DNA of 64,000 nucleotides from Proruminimicrobium sp963666965 (GTDB taxonomy: Bacteria > Elusimicrobiota > Endomicrobiia > Endomicrobiales > Endomicrobiaceae). The translations under genes were made by a program, and so were the position numbers. Where the stretch lies: NCBI GenBank assembly GCA_963666965.1, contig OY762939.1, forward strand, positions 558,001 to 622,000. The letters run 5' to 3'. The notes under the pieces were generated by a model. It saw only the letters and a list, made by a program, of their open reading frames with translations, did no database searches and was not told the origin of the DNA. Below, piece by piece: positions 52,586 through 60,386 of this stretch (position 1 is its first letter; every line of letters starts with the position of its first letter).

Positions 52586-53464
52586 ATGGAAGAAGAAACG
52601 CTTAAAGAATTTATCAGCTATATCCTTATGGAAAAAGGGCTGGCAAAAAATACGGCTTTGTCTTATAAGAGCGATTTAAGCGTATTTTTAAAATATATCA
52701 AAGATAAAAACATCTCGGCAGACGGCATTTCCCATGAGGAAATTACAAATTTTCTGTGGCATCTTAAATCCGATAAAAAACTAAAAGCAAGAAGTATTTA
52801 CAGGATGATAGAATCTGTCCGCCAATATTATAAATTTCTTATTTCCGAAAACATAATCAAAACAGATCCGACCGTATATCTTACTGTTCCAAAAATTCCG
52901 GTTAATCTTCCCGATGTTTTGAACAGACAGGAAGTTGAAAAACTGCTTGGGTCCGTGTCGGGCATTGACGACTGTTCAATAAGGAACAGAGCGATGTTTG
53001 AGCTTTTATATGCGACAGGTCTTAGAGTTTCGGAACTTATAAATATTAAGTTTTCCGACATAAATTTAAATGAAAAATTCATAAGAATTTTAGGAAAGGG
53101 AAATAAAGAAAGGCTTATTCCTTTCGGAGAGACTGCCAGGATATACGTTAAACGCTATCTAAAAATCAGAAAAGAAAAAAAACAGACTGACACGGTTTTT
53201 CTTACAAGGCTCGGCAAAGGAATTTCAAGAGTCGAATTCTGGAGACAGCTGAAAAATATGGCGCTAAAAGCAGGATTGGTTCAAAAAGTAAAGCCTCATA
53301 CTTTAAGGCATTCTTTTGCAACGCATCTTTTGGCTGCAGGCGCAGATATAAGATTTGTTCAGGAGATGCTCGGACACAGTTCAATATCGACTACGCAGAT
53401 ATATACTCATATATCGAAAGAGTATCTCAAGGAACAACATAGTAAATATCACCCGCGTTCATAA
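52586..53464 (+). CDS. xerD: XerC/XerD-type tyrosine recombinase
   Basis: 292 residues. Resolves chromosome dimers at dif with FtsK. N-terminal SAM-like domain (E-K-G-L-A-K-N-T-A-L-S-Y-K-S-D-L), then the catalytic domain with A-T-G-L-R-V-S-E-L, H-T-L-R-H-S-F-A-T-H-L and the tyrosine in Q-I-Y-T-H. All catalytic R, K, H, R, H and Y positions appear present. XerC or XerD cannot be decided here. Last gene of the ftsK run. Confidence 0.95.
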   Translation: MEEETLKEFISYILMEKGLAKNTALSYKSDLSVFLKYIKDKNISADGISHEEITNFLWHLKSDKKLKARSIYRMIESVRQYYKFLISENIIKTDPTVYLTVPKIPVNLPDVLNRQEVEKLLGSVSGIDDCSIRNRAMFELLYATGLRVSELINIKFSDINLNEKFIRILGKGNKERLIPFGETARIYVKRYLKIRKEKKQTDTVFLTRLGKGISRVEFWRQLKNMALKAGLVQKVKPHTLRHSFATHLLAAGADIRFVQEMLGHSSISTTQIYTHISKEYLKEQHSKYHPRS

Positions 53465-53471
53465 TTATAAC

Positions 53472-53587
53472 GATTTTATATTTTGGGCTGCAGTTTTGCA
53501 ATTTAAAGTCTTATGTACCGTTCGCTCCGCTTCACTTCCGTACACCGCGTCTTTAAATTGCCTTTCTTCGCTCCAAACTATAAAATC
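53472..53587. repeat. composite hairpin element C
   Basis: Outer arms GATTTTATA/TATAAAATC (53472-53480, 53579-53587); inner arms GCAATTTAAAG/CTTTAAATTGC (53498-53508, 53551-53561). The loop contains TTATGTACCGT and ACTTCCGTACACCGC, matching elements A and B. It lies between convergent xerC/D and the M23 gene. Confidence 0.72.
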
Positions 53588-53679
53588 TAAAAAGACAATA
53601 AAAAAAATATTTGAGAAAAAAACTTTATTTCGGCAGAAACTTTGAAATCTCTTACGATAATTTTTTTGAACACCACAAT

Positions 53680-54966
53680 TTATTTTTTTGCCGGATTTAG
53701 CGGCTGTGGTTTTAGCTCGGGGTGAATTGTTTTTATCACAGGCTGAGTCTGCTCAATTTCTATTTTATTAAGATCGCCGACCGCTATATCTCTGCGTATT
53801 TTGAAAAGATCTTTGTCCTGTCCTTTCAATACGACAGAAGCAGGTGTTTTCATTTTTAGAAAGTTAAAAAATTTACCGTTGCTTTTGATTCTGAAATCAA
53901 GATGCGGGCCCGTTGCCGTGCCGGTCATTCCTACAAAACCTATAACCTGTCCCTGTTTTACTTTTACGCCTCTTCTTACGCCTTTTGCATATCTTGAAAG
54001 ATGTCCGTAATAAGTTTCATATCCGTTAGGATGTCTTACGATTATAAGATTTCCGTAACCGCCTGACGGCTGTGATTTTGTTACTATGCCGTCTGCAACG
54101 GAAGAAATGGGCGTTCCTGTAGGAGCTGCGTAATCTATGCCTTCATGAGGTCTGTAATATTTTAAAATAGGATGGAACCTTTTTTTGGTAAAAGATGAGC
54201 TTATTCTTGTAAACTGCAGAGGAGCTTTTAAGAAAGCTTTTTTCAGAGAATGACCTTCCTCGTCAAAATAAGATTCTGTTCCTTTTGTGTTTTTATAGAG
54301 GATTGCGGTAAAGGTGCTGTTTATCATGCTGTATTGTCCGGACAAAATTTTTGCAGAAGTTATAGTATTTGTTTTTTCTACAAGATCAACTTCATACACC
54401 ACTTTAAAAGTATCGCCTTTTCTTACTTCGGTAAGGAAGTCGATTTTCGAAGCAAAAATATCGGCGAACGACATTATTACGTCCGGTTTTAATTTCTGCA
54501 GAGCCATCGCTTCCCATAATGAATTTTCAATTGTTCCGCCGGCTGACAGCGTTTTCTTTACTGTTTGAAGTTCAATTTTATCGCATGTAATCACATTGTC
54601 GGTAGATTTTTTTAAAGAGTAATAATAAATATCCTGCGGAAAATAATTAAAAACAGACCAGCTTCCGTCCGGCGAATATGTAACTTCATAGTAGTCGTTC
54701 GGTTTGCATTTATTTACGTTAAACATCTTCTGAAGATGTTTTAATATTGCGTTTGTATCCTGTTCGGACAGCCTTGTCTGTTTGAAAGTGTTTATTAAAA
54801 TATCACCGTAGTTAAAAAGAACTGTTTGGATTTGGTCAAGATGAAACATTTCTTTTGCCGTTTCAACCGGTTGTTGTTCTGCTTCAAACTCATCCTGTTT
54901 ATATGCGGAACATCCCGAACACAAAACAAACAATATAAAAAACAGTAAAGAATTAAATTTTTTCAT
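53680..54966 (-). CDS. M23-family murein endopeptidase, lipoprotein
   Basis: 428 residues from ATG 54966. Lipobox L-C-S-G-C in the signal peptide suggests a lipid anchor. The middle is an OapA-like region. The C-terminal peptidase has H-E-G-I-D-Y and G-Y-E-T-Y-Y-G-H-L. The final motif reads G-P-H-L-D-F-R where most members have H-L-H; the second His (zinc ligand) is replaced by Asp, a variant I have seen in other M23 proteins. It probably cuts peptidoglycan cross-links. Confidence 0.9.
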   Translation of the reverse strand: MKKFNSLLFFILFVLCSGCSAYKQDEFEAEQQPVETAKEMFHLDQIQTVLFNYGDILINTFKQTRLSEQDTNAILKHLQKMFNVNKCKPNDYYEVTYSPDGSWSVFNYFPQDIYYYSLKKSTDNVITCDKIELQTVKKTLSAGGTIENSLWEAMALQKLKPDVIMSFADIFASKIDFLTEVRKGDTFKVVYEVDLVEKTNTITSAKILSGQYSMINSTFTAILYKNTKGTESYFDEEGHSLKKAFLKAPLQFTRISSSFTKKRFHPILKYYRPHEGIDYAAPTGTPISSVADGIVTKSQPSGGYGNLIIVRHPNGYETYYGHLSRYAKGVRRGVKVKQGQVIGFVGMTGTATGPHLDFRIKSNGKFFNFLKMKTPASVVLKGQDKDLFKIRRDIAVGDLNKIEIEQTQPVIKTIHPELKPQPLNPAKK

Positions 54967-55091
54967 AAGTAATCTCAAATAATAGATTTTAAAATATTGA
55001 AGAAAAAATATTACAAAATAATACCTTGTTTTTCAATAAAAAAATGTAAAAAATTTAAAAAATATTCAATTGTTTTTATTTACGGAGGCTA

Positions 55092-55121
55092 TTGGTTTGC
55101 CGGTTTAAAAAATGTTATAAT
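55092..55121 (+). promoter_or_regulatory. promoter of ilvB
   Basis: TTGGTT (55092-55097), 18-base spacer, TATAAT (55116-55121), about 49 bases before the ilvB ATG. The -35 is imperfect. Confidence 0.55.
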
Positions 55122-55169
55122 AAAATAGTATGCAGGTGTATTACGGTAAATTTTATTAGAGGGAAAGCG

Positions 55170-56897
55170 ATGAAAGAGATGACAGGAGCTGAGATTTTTG
55201 TTGAAAGTTTATTGTTGGAGAATGTAGACGTCGTGTTCGGCTTGCCGGGCGGCGCCCTTCTTCCTATTTTCGACAAAATACACGGTTCAAAATTAAGATT
55301 TGTCCTTGCCAAGCACGAGCAGGGCGCTTCTCATATGGCTGACGGTTTTGCAAGAGCAACAGGCAAAACAGGAGTTTGTCTTGCCACATCAGGTCCCGGC
55401 GCTACAAATATAGTTACAGGTCTTGCTACGGCATATATGGATTCTATTCCTATGGTTGCTTTTACCGGACAGGTTGCAACTACGCTGATCGGAAATGACG
55501 CTTTTCAGGAAGCAGATACTACAGGCATAACAAGGCCGGTTACAAAACATAATTTTTTGGTTAAAGACGTAAAAGAACTTGCTCAAACCATAAGACAGGC
55601 TTTTCATATAGCAAAAACAGGAAGGCCGGGTCCGGTTTTGGTTGATATTCCTGTTGATGTTCAGCGCGCAAAATGTAAATTTGTGTGGGAAGATCTCGTA
55701 GAAATTCGTTCTTATAAGCCTAATTACGAAGGACATAAAGGCCAGATAAAAAAAGCGGCCGACGCTATAAATGCAAGCAATAAACCGGTTTTGTATATAG
55801 GAGGAGGCGTTATCAGTTCAAACGCTCAGGCCGAGGTTATGGCTATTGCAAAAAAAGCGGATATACCGGTAACATCGACTCTTCTTGCTCTTGGAGCTTT
55901 TCAGGGTGAAGAAAAACACAGCCTGGGAATGCTCGGCATGCACGGCACATACTGCGCCAATATGGCTATGCAGAACAGTGATCTTATAATAAGCGTCGGT
56001 TCAAGATTCGACGACAGATGCACCGGAAAAGTATGCGGATTTGCTCCGAACGCAAAAGTTGTCCATATAGATATTGATCCTACTTCAATTTCAAAGATAG
56101 TTAACGTCGATATTCCTGTTGTAGGCGACGCAAAGATGATTCTTTCGGAAATGATTAAAATAACGGATGCCAAAGAACATAAACAATGGATTGCCGATAT
56201 TGCAAAATGGAAAAAAGAAGTTCCGCTTCAGTACGATAATTCCAAAGGATTAAAGCCTCAGTATATAATTGATAAGTTGTCTGAAATAACAAAAGGCGAT
56301 GCCATCATAGTTACCGAAGTCGGACAACATCAGATGTGGGCGGCCCAGTATTACAAAGCGTCTGCTGCCAGAAATTTTTTAAGTTCCGGAGGACTTGGAA
56401 CGATGGGATTTGGTTTTCCTGCAGGAATCGGCGCCAAAATAGCATGCCCTCAAAAAGAAGTTGTTGTTATAGCAGGCGACGGTTCGTTTCAGATGAATAT
56501 ACAAGAACTTGCAACGGCATCATTATACGGTATAAACGTAAAAATATTTATTTTGAATAATCAGTATCTCGGTATGGTAAGACAGTGGCAGGAAATGTTT
56601 TACGGCAAGAGATATTCTCATACATGTTTGAATAAATCTAAAAATTGTCCCGAAATATGCAATACTCCCAACAAAAATTGTCCGGTTTATATACCTGATT
56701 TTGTTAAAGTTGCCGAGGCTTACAGCGCTCATGCCGTAAGAGTAACGGACTCAAAAGATGTTGAAGATGAAATAAAAAAAGCTTTGGCATTTGACGGAGT
56801 ATATTTAGTTGAGTTTATGGTTGACAGAGAAGAAAACGTTCTGCCGATGGTTCCGGCCGGGGCGAATTTGGATGAGATAATTACCCGCTTAGCTTAA
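55170..56897 (+). CDS. ilvB: acetolactate synthase, large subunit, with four-Cys insert
   Basis: 575 residues from ATG 55170 (AGAGGG upstream). Thiamine-diphosphate and FAD enzyme starting valine/isoleucine synthesis. Seen: G-A-E-I-F-V-E-S-L, the catalytic Glu in A-K-H-E-Q-G-A-S-H-M-A-D-G, and the ThDP motif G-D-G-S-F-Q-M-N. Between G-K-R-Y-S-H-T and P-D-F-V-K is an insert of about 20 residues with C486, C493, C497 and C504 (C-x6-C-x3-C-x6-C); the E. coli and yeast enzymes lack it as far as I recall. No ilvN or ilvC follows. Confidence 0.96.
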   Translation: MKEMTGAEIFVESLLLENVDVVFGLPGGALLPIFDKIHGSKLRFVLAKHEQGASHMADGFARATGKTGVCLATSGPGATNIVTGLATAYMDSIPMVAFTGQVATTLIGNDAFQEADTTGITRPVTKHNFLVKDVKELAQTIRQAFHIAKTGRPGPVLVDIPVDVQRAKCKFVWEDLVEIRSYKPNYEGHKGQIKKAADAINASNKPVLYIGGGVISSNAQAEVMAIAKKADIPVTSTLLALGAFQGEEKHSLGMLGMHGTYCANMAMQNSDLIISVGSRFDDRCTGKVCGFAPNAKVVHIDIDPTSISKIVNVDIPVVGDAKMILSEMIKITDAKEHKQWIADIAKWKKEVPLQYDNSKGLKPQYIIDKLSEITKGDAIIVTEVGQHQMWAAQYYKASAARNFLSSGGLGTMGFGFPAGIGAKIACPQKEVVVIAGDGSFQMNIQELATASLYGINVKIFILNNQYLGMVRQWQEMFYGKRYSHTCLNKSKNCPEICNTPNKNCPVYIPDFVKVAEAYSAHAVRVTDSKDVEDEIKKALAFDGVYLVEFMVDREENVLPMVPAGANLDEIITRLA

Positions 56898-56907
56898 TTT
56901 TTATAGC

Positions 56908-57023
56908 GGCTTCAAATTTTCGCCTGCAACTTTGTATTTTCAAAACTCATTTACCAATCGCTTACGCTTTTTTATGTAAACTTCGTTTTGAAAATACTTT
57001 GTTTCGTCTGAAACTTTGAAGCC
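56908..57023. repeat. composite hairpin element D
   Basis: Outer arms GGCTTCAAA/TTTGAAGCC (56908-56916, 57015-57023) and inner arms GTATTTTCAAAAC/GTTTTGAAAATAC (56934-56946, 56985-56997). The outer part resembles elements B (TATAGCGGCTT) and C (TTTT-G-x-CTGCA-x-TTTG). The loop differs but again holds a small inner pairing TTTAC/GTAAA. Confidence 0.7.
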
Positions 57024-57039
57024 TTTAAAAATATCTGTT

Positions 57040-57122
57040 AAAATTCAAAGGGTTTCCCTAAATGAACCATTTGAATTTTTTATTTCACTTCGGATTATTT
57101 ATTTTTAAAATATAATAATCCG
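57040..57122. repeat. hairpin element E and adjoining palindrome
   Basis: Arms AAAATTCAAAGGGT (57040-57053) and 57066-57079 pair 13 of 14 bases; this arm equals part of the inner arm of element B. A second palindrome, CGGATTATT/AATAATCCG (57091-57099, 57114-57122), follows. Confidence 0.65.
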
Positions 57123-57134
57123 CCCAACATCTAC

Positions 57135-57253
57135 AAATCTTAAAGTTTTTTTATTTGCTCTTGCGATATTTCATTTCGCTAAAAATCTTAAAGTTTTTAA
57201 ACGTATGTTTCGTTCTTGTGTTTCTTCATTTTAGCTAAAATCTTAAAGTTTTT
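57135..57253. repeat. three direct copies of a 16-base repeat
   Basis: AAATCTTAAAGTTTTT occurs at 57135-57150, 57183-57198 and 57238-57253. The first 11 bases also form the 3' outer arm of element B (37796-37806), so these look like decayed 3' ends of the hairpin family. No gene is present between ilvB and yraN. Confidence 0.75.
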
Positions 57254-57268
57254 AATTTGGTAATAAAT

Positions 57269-57631
57269 TCAAAAGTAATATTTTGAAGGCTGAGGGGAAA
57301 AGGCGTTTTTGATATGCTCTATTTCATCTTGGCATATTGATACCGTGTCAAAACGAAAATCTCCGGAAATATTGTTTTGTTTTAAGTATAACAGTGCTGT
57401 TTTTATGATTTTATTTTGTTTTTGAATGGTCACAAATTCTGCGGGAGTTCCGAATTCTTTTGACTGTCTGTATTTAACTTCAACAAAAACGAGAGTTTTT
57501 TTGTCTTTGGCTATAATATCGATTTCGCCTGTTTTTGAACGGTAATTTTGCAGTATTATTTTATATCCGGATTTTTTTAAGAAATCCGCAGCTTTATTCT
57601 CGAAATTTTTTCCTGTTTCGGTTGTTAACAT
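57269..57631 (-). CDS. yraN: UPF0102/YraN family nuclease-like protein
   Basis: 120 residues. PD-(D/E)xK-like fold: G-E-I-D-I-I-A-K-D-K-K-T-L-V-F-V-E-V-K-Y-R. Function unproven in most bacteria. Follows rnhB by 4 bases, a common pairing. Confidence 0.92.
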   Translation of the reverse strand: MLTTETGKNFENKAADFLKKSGYKIILQNYRSKTGEIDIIAKDKKTLVFVEVKYRQSKEFGTPAEFVTIQKQNKIIKTALLYLKQNNISGDFRFDTVSICQDEIEHIKNAFSPQPSKYYF

Positions 57632-57635
57632 TTTT

Positions 57636-58238
57636 TTATTTTATAAAATCTTTTATCGGCGCGAAAGTTTTTCTGTGTATTCTGCACGGGCCGAACTGCT
57701 TTATTCTTTCAATATGGTTTTTTGTTCCGTATCCTTTATGCGTTTCAAAAAGATATTGGGGAAATTCTTTTGCATATTCTCGCATAAGCCGGTCTCTTGT
57801 GACTTTCGCAAGAATTGACGCACATGCTATGCAGGCGCTTTTGGCATCGCCTGAAACGATTGCCTGCTGTTTAACGGTTATACCGGGTATTTTATGATTG
57901 CCGTCGACAAGAACCAGATCCGGTTTTGTTTTAAGATTTAAAACGGCTTTTTTCATTGCGGCAAAAGTTGCCTCAAGAATATTTATTTTATCGATAGTAT
58001 CGTTATCTATTATTTCGATTGAGTATGAAACGGCTTTTTGTTTTATTATTTCAAAAAGAAATTCTCTTTTTTTTTCGGTAAGTTTTTTTGAATCGTTTAC
58101 GCCTTCAATGATTATTTCCGGCGCAAGTATAACTGCCGCCGCTACTACCGGACCTGCTAAAGGACCCCGCCCCGCCTCGTCAACTCCCGAGACAAAACTG
58201 AGTCCTTTATCGTAGTATGATTTGTCAAAAAGAAAAAT
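57636..58238 (-). CDS. rnhB: ribonuclease HII with probable ATT start codon
   Basis: Removes RNA, including single ribonucleotides, from DNA duplexes. The frame is open from 58238 to 57636 (200 residues) and shows V-D20-E21-A-G-R-G-P-L-A-G, N-D-S-K-K-L, I-L-E-A-T-F-A-A-M, L-V-D-G-N and A-S-I-L-A-K-V-T-R. The first ATG (57956) would delete the catalytic D-E-A-G-R-G part. Upstream of it the frame contains no ATG, GTG or TTG, only TAA-AAG-GAA-AAT-AAA before ATT. The ATT at 58238 has AAGGA at proper spacing and gives the usual short N-terminus before the active site, so I take ATT as the start. It is 18 bases after rplS. Confidence 0.88.
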   Translation of the reverse strand: MFLFDKSYYDKGLSFVSGVDEAGRGPLAGPVVAAAVILAPEIIIEGVNDSKKLTEKKREFLFEIIKQKAVSYSIEIIDNDTIDKINILEATFAAMKKAVLNLKTKPDLVLVDGNHKIPGITVKQQAIVSGDAKSACIACASILAKVTRDRLMREYAKEFPQYLFETHKGYGTKNHIERIKQFGPCRIHRKTFAPIKDFIK

Positions 58239-58256
58239 TTTATTTTCCTTTTATTG

Positions 58257-58637
58257 TTATTTTGTCTGATCCTGAATGATAGACTGAACCTGTTTAGCCT
58301 GCATTTCGGATATTCTGGCTGCTTTACCTGAAAGATCTCTCAAATAGTAAAGTTTTGCTCTTCTTACTTTACCTATTCTGACAACTTCTATTTTGTCGAT
58401 TCTAGGTGAATTTATAGGGAATATTCTTTCAACGCCTACGCCGAAAGAATTTTTTCTTACCGTAAATGTTTCAGAAAGGCCTGATCCTTTTCTCTGGATC
58501 ACAACACCTTCAAATACCTGTATTCTTTCATTTCCGCCTTCAACAACTTTGAAGTGGACTTTTACGGTATCTCCCGATTTAAATTCCGTTTTTAAGGTTT
58601 TTTTCTGAGCGGCTTCTACTTGTGCTATCAGTGACAT
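58257..58637 (-). CDS. rplS: 50S ribosomal protein L19
   Basis: 126 residues. Seen: G-D-T-V-K-V-H-F-K-V-V-E-G, F-E-G-V-V-I-Q-R-K-G-S-G-L-S-E-T-F-T-V-R and F-P-I-N-S-P. Overlaps trmD by 10 bases. Confidence 0.97.
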   Translation of the reverse strand: MSLIAQVEAAQKKTLKTEFKSGDTVKVHFKVVEGGNERIQVFEGVVIQRKGSGLSETFTVRKNSFGVGVERIFPINSPRIDKIEVVRIGKVRRAKLYYLRDLSGKAARISEMQAKQVQSIIQDQTK

Positions 58638-59350
58638 TTTGCTACTCCTCTGTTTTTTAATAAGTCAGGTCTTCTTTTTTTTGTCCTTTCCAAAGCCTGT
58701 TCTTTTCGCCATTTTTCTATATCTGAATGGTTACCGGATAATAAAACCGCCGGCACTTTCATTTTTTTGAATTCTGCAGGTCTCGTATAATGCGGATAAT
58801 CAAGCTGTCCGTTATAAAACGAATCCTGTTCAACCGACAATTTGTCCTGAACTACTCCGGGAAGCATTCTTGCAATACAGTCTGTTAAAACCATTGCCGG
58901 AATTTCTCCGCCCGTAAGAACATAATCGCCGATTGATACTTCCATATCAATCCAGTTTGACACACGTTCGTCAACGCCTTCATAGTGTCCGCACAACAGA
59001 ACAAGATGTTCAAACTTTGCCAAATGTTTCGCCAGGCACGTATCCAAACACCGTCCCTGCGGACTCATATATATGACGAGCGGTTTTTTAAACGGATTTT
59101 TGTATGCATTATTCCGTTTTTTTACGCCTGTGCTTGTAAGCGCATCGTAAATCGGTTCCGGTTTCATAACCATTCCCGGTCCGCCGCCAAACGGTCTGTC
59201 GTCAACTTTTTTATGTTTGTCTTTGCTGAAAGAACGAATATCTATGCAATTTATGTCTAAAATCTTTTTATCTTTTGCTTTTCCGATAAGACTTGAACTC
59301 AAAGGTCCGTCAAACATTTCCGGAAATATCGTAAGAATGTCAATCTTCAT
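58628..59350 (-). CDS. trmD: tRNA (guanine-N1)-methyltransferase
   Basis: Methylates G37 of tRNAs to prevent frameshifting. 240 residues. Seen: M-K-I-D-I-L-T-I-F-P-E-M-F, D-D-R-P-F-G-G-G-P-G-M-V, the trefoil-knot G-H-Y-E-G-V-D-E-R and S-I-G-D-Y-V-L-T-G-G-E. Overlaps both neighbours. Confidence 0.97.
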   Translation of the reverse strand: MKIDILTIFPEMFDGPLSSSLIGKAKDKKILDINCIDIRSFSKDKHKKVDDRPFGGGPGMVMKPEPIYDALTSTGVKKRNNAYKNPFKKPLVIYMSPQGRCLDTCLAKHLAKFEHLVLLCGHYEGVDERVSNWIDMEVSIGDYVLTGGEIPAMVLTDCIARMLPGVVQDKLSVEQDSFYNGQLDYPHYTRPAEFKKMKVPAVLLSGNHSDIEKWRKEQALERTKKRRPDLLKNRGVAKCH

Positions 59351-59645
59351 AAACTATATAACCGGCATATTCCAAAACATCATCAAGTTTGATTTTTGTT
59401 CCGTAAATGCTTTCATATCCCTCAGGCAGAGTAACAAAAATCTTTTTTCTTGAAATGTTTACTTCCGTAACAACGCTTTTAAGGGCAGGTATCAAAAGTT
59501 CTTCATCATGCGATTTAATAACCCATATATCGTTTGCGCCGGTTGTTATAACATCTGCCAAAAAGCCTAGTTTGCTGCTTTTGCTGTCATAAACTTCAAA
59601 CCCGAGAATGTCAGCTATTTTCCATTTCAAATCTTTTTCTGTCAT
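59340..59645 (-). CDS. rimM: short RimM: PRC-barrel domain only
   Basis: 101 residues against ~170 for normal RimM. It matches only the C-terminal PRC-barrel half: D-I-L-G-F-E-V-Y-D, L-G-F-L-A-D-V-I, G-A-N-D-I-W-V-I and L-L-I-P-A-L-K-S-V-V. The N-terminal RimM domain is absent, and there is no room for it: khpA ends 5 bases upstream. It overlaps trmD. RimM assists 16S processing and 30S head assembly; whether this half suffices is unknown. Confidence 0.85.
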   Translation of the reverse strand: MTEKDLKWKIADILGFEVYDSKSSKLGFLADVITTGANDIWVIKSHDEELLIPALKSVVTEVNISRKKIFVTLPEGYESIYGTKIKLDDVLEYAGYIVYED

Positions 59646-59650
59646 ATTGG

Positions 59651-59881
59651 TTACTCTACAATTTCAACATTTGTTCTTTTGTCTAATTTTGCCGATGCTG
59701 AATTAACTATAGTTCTGATGGCTTTTATTATACGGCCTTCTTTGCCTATAATTTTGCCTCTGTCGCTTTCGGCAACTTTCAGTTCAAGTATTGTCGATTT
59801 TTCCCCGGCAACTTCATTTATTTCAACCTGTTCGGGATTGTCAACAAGAGCTTTTGCTATATAAAGAATCAAATCTTTCAT
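59651..59881 (-). CDS. khpA: KH-domain RNA-binding protein KhpA
   Basis: 76 residues. Seen: G-K-I-I-G-K-E-G-R-I-I-K-A-I-R-T, the KH G-x-x-G loop. It sits between rpsP and rimM as in most bacteria. Confidence 0.95.
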   Translation of the reverse strand: MKDLILYIAKALVDNPEQVEINEVAGEKSTILELKVAESDRGKIIGKEGRIIKAIRTIVNSASAKLDKRTNVEIVE

Positions 59882-59905
59882 GTCCCCTCCGAAATTAAAC
59901 AGTAA

Positions 59906-60151
59906 TTACTTTGCAGGCTGCTGTTTTTTTACCAAAGAAGCAACCGTGTCAGAAGGTTGTGCACCCGTCTTTACCCAGTATTCAAATCTTTCCATTTTTA
60001 TGTTAAGTTTGTTTTCCTGAAGCAACGGATCATACTGCCCGAGAATTTCTATAGGTTCTCCGTTTCTTTTTGATCTTCTGTCAATAGCAACCACCCTGTA
60101 GTAAGGTCTTTTAGGTCTTCCGATTCTCTGTAAACGAATCCTCACGCTCAT
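59906..60151 (-). CDS. rpsP: 30S ribosomal protein S16
   Basis: 81 residues. Seen: M-S-V-R-I-R-L-Q-R-I-G-R-P-K-R-P-Y-Y-R-V and G-A-Q-P-S-D-T-V. First gene of the rpsP-yraN unit. Confidence 0.97.
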   Translation of the reverse strand: MSVRIRLQRIGRPKRPYYRVVAIDRRSKRNGEPIEILGQYDPLLQENKLNIKMERFEYWVKTGAQPSDTVASLVKKQQPAK

Positions 60152-60204
60152 CTGTTTGTCTCCTTAAAAATAATACAACCCGCTTTTTGCAGGCTTAGAA
60201 AGTT

Positions 60205-60233
60205 ATTCTATATGTTTTTGTATGTTTTGTCAA
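60205..60233 (-). promoter_or_regulatory. promoter of the rpsP operon
   Basis: On the minus strand: TTGACA (60233-60228), 17-base spacer, TAGAAT (60210-60205), about 50 bases before the rpsP start. Confidence 0.8.
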
Positions 60234-60386
60234 CAATGTAAATATTGTTCTTTCGGTTATAATAAAGCCTTGTAGTTTTTTCTTTTTTTGCTTACAATTA
60301 TAAGATAAGCGCATTTTTCGGCTTTCACATTTTATTTACAAATTTTTAATACAAAAAAAACAAATTTTTACTATAAAGTAACCAAT

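Noticed and set aside
57135..57253. CRISPR array
   Set aside because: Only three 16-base repeats with unequal spacers, no cas genes, and the repeat equals an arm of the hairpin elements.
57636..57956. rnhB as a truncated pseudogene or frameshift
   Set aside because: The frame upstream of the first ATG is uninterrupted and encodes the catalytic N-terminal half in register; only the start codon is unusual.
59340..59645. Missing RimM N-terminal domain due to frameshift
   Set aside because: Only 5 bases separate the short rimM from khpA, so there is no remnant sequence that could encode it.
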